Shown here one piece after another: positions 6,502 to 8,735 of a DNA stretch of 8,735 nt. A model generated the notes under the pieces. It was not told the origin of the DNA. It saw nothing but the letters and a program-made list of their open reading frames with translations, and did no database searches. Where the stretch lies: positions 1 through 8,735 of the forward strand of contig JAHELQ010000199.1 in assembly GCA_024644125.1 (NCBI GenBank), written 5' to 3'. Source of the stretch: Candidatus Aminicenantota bacterium. Its GTDB lineage: Bacteria > Acidobacteriota > Aminicenantia > UBA2199. Within the stretch, counting starts at the first letter, position 1; each line of letters opens with the position of its first letter. The translations under genes were made by a program, and so were the position numbers.

Positions 6502-6525
6502 AAAAAAGATCTTTTTTGTTATAAT
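6502..6525 (+). promoter_or_regulatory. Extended -10 promoter with overlapping A/T palindrome, for the secreted protein/ABC unit
   Basis: TATAAT (6520-6525) is preceded by TGT, giving an extended -10 (TGnTATAAT). This explains the lack of a good -35 box at the usual distance. Just upstream, AAAAAAGATCTTTTTT (6502-6517) is a perfect 16-bp palindrome lying in the spacer region, a likely operator or a bent/A-tract element. Transcription should start near 6532, leaving a leader of about 75 bases. AGGAGG at 6591-6596 lies 10 bases before the ATG at 6607. Confidence 0.65.
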
Positions 6526-6606
6526 ATCACATTCAACGGCCTAATTGCCTACGTCTACCATATTAGTGTTATTGGATCCCGACAGCATAGAGGAGGAAAT
6601 ATATAG

Positions 6607-7269
6607 ATGATTAAACGAAACATTTTCTTTTTGCTTTTAGGACTATGTCTGTCTCAATTGAATGCGTTAATTGTCATGAACGACATTGTGTGTGTGTTCA
6701 CCCCAGGAAGTGAAAAAGTGGAGATCGAAGAAGGAATGATCTCTGCCGCGACTCTTTTTCTCGCATCAAAAGCCCAGGCCGATTTGTTTCTTATGGAGTA
6801 CGAACGCGCCTCCAATGGCAATCTAAAATGCGGGGAAGCTCTGAAATATGCCAGGGAGGCTATTGCCAAACTTGAACAGTCCAGAGGAACATATGCCCAT
6901 GCCCGCGACCTTGGTCAGAAGATCGGATATCTGGAGTACAAGAGGCAGTGGTTCCAGGAATACAATTATGCGAAGGTTGTCGCCGACCGCCAGATGCTTC
7001 CGGCGATGGCGAACAAGGTCACGGCTTACCTTTGCAATATGGATATTCTCGGGATCTATTCGGAAAACATTAACAACCTGGATAAAATTTTGGGAACTCT
7101 CAAAGAGATTAAAAACCAATTGGAATTATCCCGGACTCCCGCAGTCGAGCTAGTCTGGCAGCTTCTGAAAGAATACGCTGAGGCCACTCTTTTCGGGAAT
7201 TATGCCACAATTTTGGGTGGGGATATTTTGATGATCACCGGTCCCCCCATCTGCGATCCTCATTATTAA
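6607..7269 (+). CDS. Secreted helical protein of unknown function, upstream of ABC permease
   Basis: A 220-residue protein with an N-terminal signal peptide (MIKRNIFFLLLGLCLSQLNA, likely cleaved near residue 20). The remainder is mostly predicted alpha-helix, rich in Ala, Leu, Lys and Glu, for example EGMISAATLFLASKAQADLF, GEALKYAREAIAKLEQSRGT, and NNLDKILGTLKEIKNQLELS. The pattern resembles a helical-hairpin or TPR-like solenoid, but no repeat consensus is clear. Four cysteines lie in the mature part, one of them (PPICDPHY) at the very C-terminus. I do not recognise a family. It has a strong ribosome site (AGGAGG, 10 bases upstream), and only 11 bases separate its TAA from the permease's GTG, so the two form one transcription unit. 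It could be an extracytoplasmic partner of that transporter. This is inference from position only. Confidence 0.75.
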   Translation: MIKRNIFFLLLGLCLSQLNALIVMNDIVCVFTPGSEKVEIEEGMISAATLFLASKAQADLFLMEYERASNGNLKCGEALKYAREAIAKLEQSRGTYAHARDLGQKIGYLEYKRQWFQEYNYAKVVADRQMLPAMANKVTAYLCNMDILGIYSENINNLDKILGTLKEIKNQLELSRTPAVELVWQLLKEYAEATLFGNYATILGGDILMITGPPICDPHY

Positions 7270-7280
7270 GGCAATTGGGC

Positions 7281-8735
7281 GTGAATAATTTGAGGATTAA
7301 TTTTTTATACGAGTTTCGTCGTATTTTCACTAAGAGGAACACTACGGTGTTCCTCTTGTTTTCGTTGTTCTGTTTCTATTTAGTGGTGTCGGGTTTTTCC
7401 CAATATAATAATTTTTTTGCCGATCTGGATTACTTTAAGGAGTATGAGCAACTAAAGGCGTCGCAGTATTTGAATTATGAACAATACGGGAGTTATGGCT
7501 TCCGTATTATGACAAAACCGCCGGCCTTGTCCATTTTTTTCAGCAGTTATAATTTTATAAATCTTGAGAGTACCGTCAATACAAAAGAAATTGTAAATGT
7601 TGTTTCTCCCTTGAAAGGCGGTGAATTTTTCAAAACATTTGTTAGTCACCAGGACTTTTCTGGATTTTTGTACATTTTCGGTTCTTTTTTAATGCTTTAT
7701 TTCGGTTTTTCAACCTTTAAAGGGAATGATTCGTTCAGGCTGAGGAAGAACATGAAAAATACTATTACCTCGGTGTTATTCAGGGGAATCGCGGCCAGTG
7801 TGTTTTTTTTGGGGGTGATGGCGGTATCCTGGATGCTGGCGGTTATTCTAGGCGTCAAATTCAGTACCGGAGATTTATGTTTATTTGGCGTCTATTCACT
7901 TTATTCGATTTTGTTTCTATATTTTTTCTTTGTACTTGGAGTTCTTATCGCATTTATAAAATCGTTTAGCGGCTATTCATTCATTTTTGCGGCGTTGATC
8001 TGGCTGCTTTTGGTGATTATCATTCCGGAAATTCACAAGTTGGCAATAAAAAGGAGTTCATTCTCGTTGGACCGGAATGAATTCATCAATACCCTGAAAC
8101 TAGAGGGCTTGTTCGAATTTGAAACCAAAGCGCGTGAATATGCCGCCACTCTCGGGCCTACCGATGATATCAGGGAGAAGTTGCGGGGGTTCGTTAGCGA
8201 ACATTATAAGACAACATACGATCAAAACAAAGGCATCGAGCACGATCTCGAGTTGTCCGTCGATCGTCTTATGAAAATAATCGACCACCAGGCAATTTTA
8301 TGCCCGACGATCTTTTATTCGCATCTGAGCCGGGAATTGTCCGGTAAAGGGGGGGTGGGTTACCGCTCTTTTCTTCAGCATATCTTAGATCTCAAGGATA
8401 GTTTTTTCGAGTTTTATATGACCCGCCGTTATGATTCCAATGCGGCTAAAATGGATATGTTCATTCAGAGCGACGATCAAATCTTCTCTCTCGAATCTAT
8501 GCTGCCGGTAACTATTATCGCAGGCTTCCTGGGTTTGGTTCTATATTTGCTGGTCATCGGCGCATTGAGCATCTTCACGATCTGGTTGCGGTTAAAAATA
8601 GAACCAATGGAAGGAGTTCCGGTTATTTCGGTCAAAGATTTGCAGAAAGGTAAATTCTATTTTTATTATTGCAAAAATCCTGAACAAAGGGAAAAAATAA
8701 TTCAGCACACCCAATCGATTTCGAATTCAGCGGTT
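7281..8735 (+). CDS. ABC-2 type transporter permease with large extracytoplasmic domain, 3' end outside window
   Basis: Open without a stop from GTG at 7281 to the right edge (485 codons). The N-terminal amphipathic stretch NNLRINFLYEFRRIFTKRN followed by a first membrane helix is typical of ABC-2 permeases. By eye the membrane segments are at about 22-40, 126-145, 167-190, 199-225, 230-250 and 407-435. A loop (41-125) follows segment 1 and a large extracytoplasmic domain (251-406) lies between segments 5 and 6. It carries the motif CPTIFYSHLSREL at 341-353, resembling ABC-2 permeases I recall beside NHL/propeller and TlpA-like genes. After segment 6 the chain goes on into the cytoplasm (VKDLQKGKFYFYYCKNPEQR). 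No ATPase gene is visible and it should lie beyond the right edge. GTG has only a weak AAGG site (7268-7271), so coupling to the upstream gene is likely. Substrate unknown. Confidence 0.75.
   Translation, partial: MNNLRINFLYEFRRIFTKRNTTVFLLFSLFCFYLVVSGFSQYNNFFADLDYFKEYEQLKASQYLNYEQYGSYGFRIMTKPPALSIFFSSYNFINLESTVNTKEIVNVVSPLKGGEFFKTFVSHQDFSGFLYIFGSFLMLYFGFSTFKGNDSFRLRKNMKNTITSVLFRGIAASVFFLGVMAVSWMLAVILGVKFSTGDLCLFGVYSLYSILFLYFFFVLGVLIAFIKSFSGYSFIFAALIWLLLVIIIPEIHKLAIKRSSFSLDRNEFINTLKLEGLFEFETKAREYAATLGPTDDIREKLRGFVSEHYKTTYDQNKGIEHDLELSVDRLMKIIDHQAILCPTIFYSHLSRELSGKGGVGYRSFLQHILDLKDSFFEFYMTRRYDSNAAKMDMFIQSDDQIFSLESMLPVTIIAGFLGLVLYLLVIGALSIFTIWLRLKIEPMEGVPVISVKDLQKGKFYFYYCKNPEQREKIIQHTQSISNSAV
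7332..7357 (+). terminator. Terminator-like perfect hairpin inside the 5' end of the permease gene
   Basis: AAGAGGAACAC (7332-7342) and GTGTTCCTCTT (7347-7357) form a perfect 11-bp stem with a 4-base TACG loop, followed by a T-rich stretch (TTGTTTTCGTTGTTC). It lies about 50 bases into the permease reading frame and encodes KRNTTVFLL at the start of its first membrane helix. It may be an attenuator that lowers permease expression relative to the secreted protein, or an mRNA-stability hairpin. Termination strength is uncertain because the T-run is interrupted. Confidence 0.45.

Noticed and set aside
1..8735. CRISPR arrays, tRNA/rRNA genes, insertion sequences
   Set aside because: No regularly spaced repeats, no tRNA-like cloverleaf or rRNA sequence, and no transposase motif or paired terminal repeats were seen.

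Overview
The window looks like a chromosomal segment from a diderm, peptidoglycan-making bacterium. The evidence is a MurB gene, a lipoprotein signal peptide, secreted beta-propeller and thiol-oxidoreductase-like proteins, and consensus sigma-70 promoters. The combination of a six-bladed beta-propeller, a TlpA-like protein and a large-loop ABC-2 permease recalls uncultivated lineages such as Candidatus Aminicenantes or Bacteroidota-like groups. That placement is from memory and has low confidence. The standard code applies: the long genes contain no internal stops and end in TGA, TAG or TAA.

Left end (1-2400, all minus strand). The 5' part of a YjbQ/UPF0047-family gene runs off the left edge. 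A 32-bp near-palindrome lies just upstream of it. Reading leftward from a strong promoter at about 2400 there is a three-gene locus: a TlpA/thioredoxin-like membrane-anchored protein, a six-bladed NHL-type beta-propeller, and a small exported cysteine-rich peptide. Ribosome sites and gene junctions are excellent, but each gene carries a lesion. The thioredoxin gene has lost its middle and changed frame. The propeller has an in-frame TAA between signal peptide and propeller. The peptide has an in-frame TAA that separates 3 cysteines from 5 more. It reads as a recently decayed accessory system, possibly for making or handling a disulfide-rich secreted peptide.

Middle (2520-6417, minus strand). 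This is a compact operon: XRE-family regulator, lipoprotein with a propeller-like body and a C-terminal Ig-like domain, murB (overlapping the lipoprotein gene), and an alkaline-phosphatase-superfamily metalloenzyme related to cofactor-independent phosphoglycerate mutase. A perfect TTGACA-N17-TATAAT promoter precedes the regulator so closely that its mRNA should be nearly leaderless.

Right end (6502-8735, plus strand). A divergent unit starts from an extended -10 promoter overlapping an A/T palindrome. It encodes a secreted helical protein of unknown function and then an ABC-2 type permease that runs off the right edge. A terminator-like hairpin lies inside the first codons of the permease gene. 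The XRE regulator sits between the two divergent units and may control either or both.
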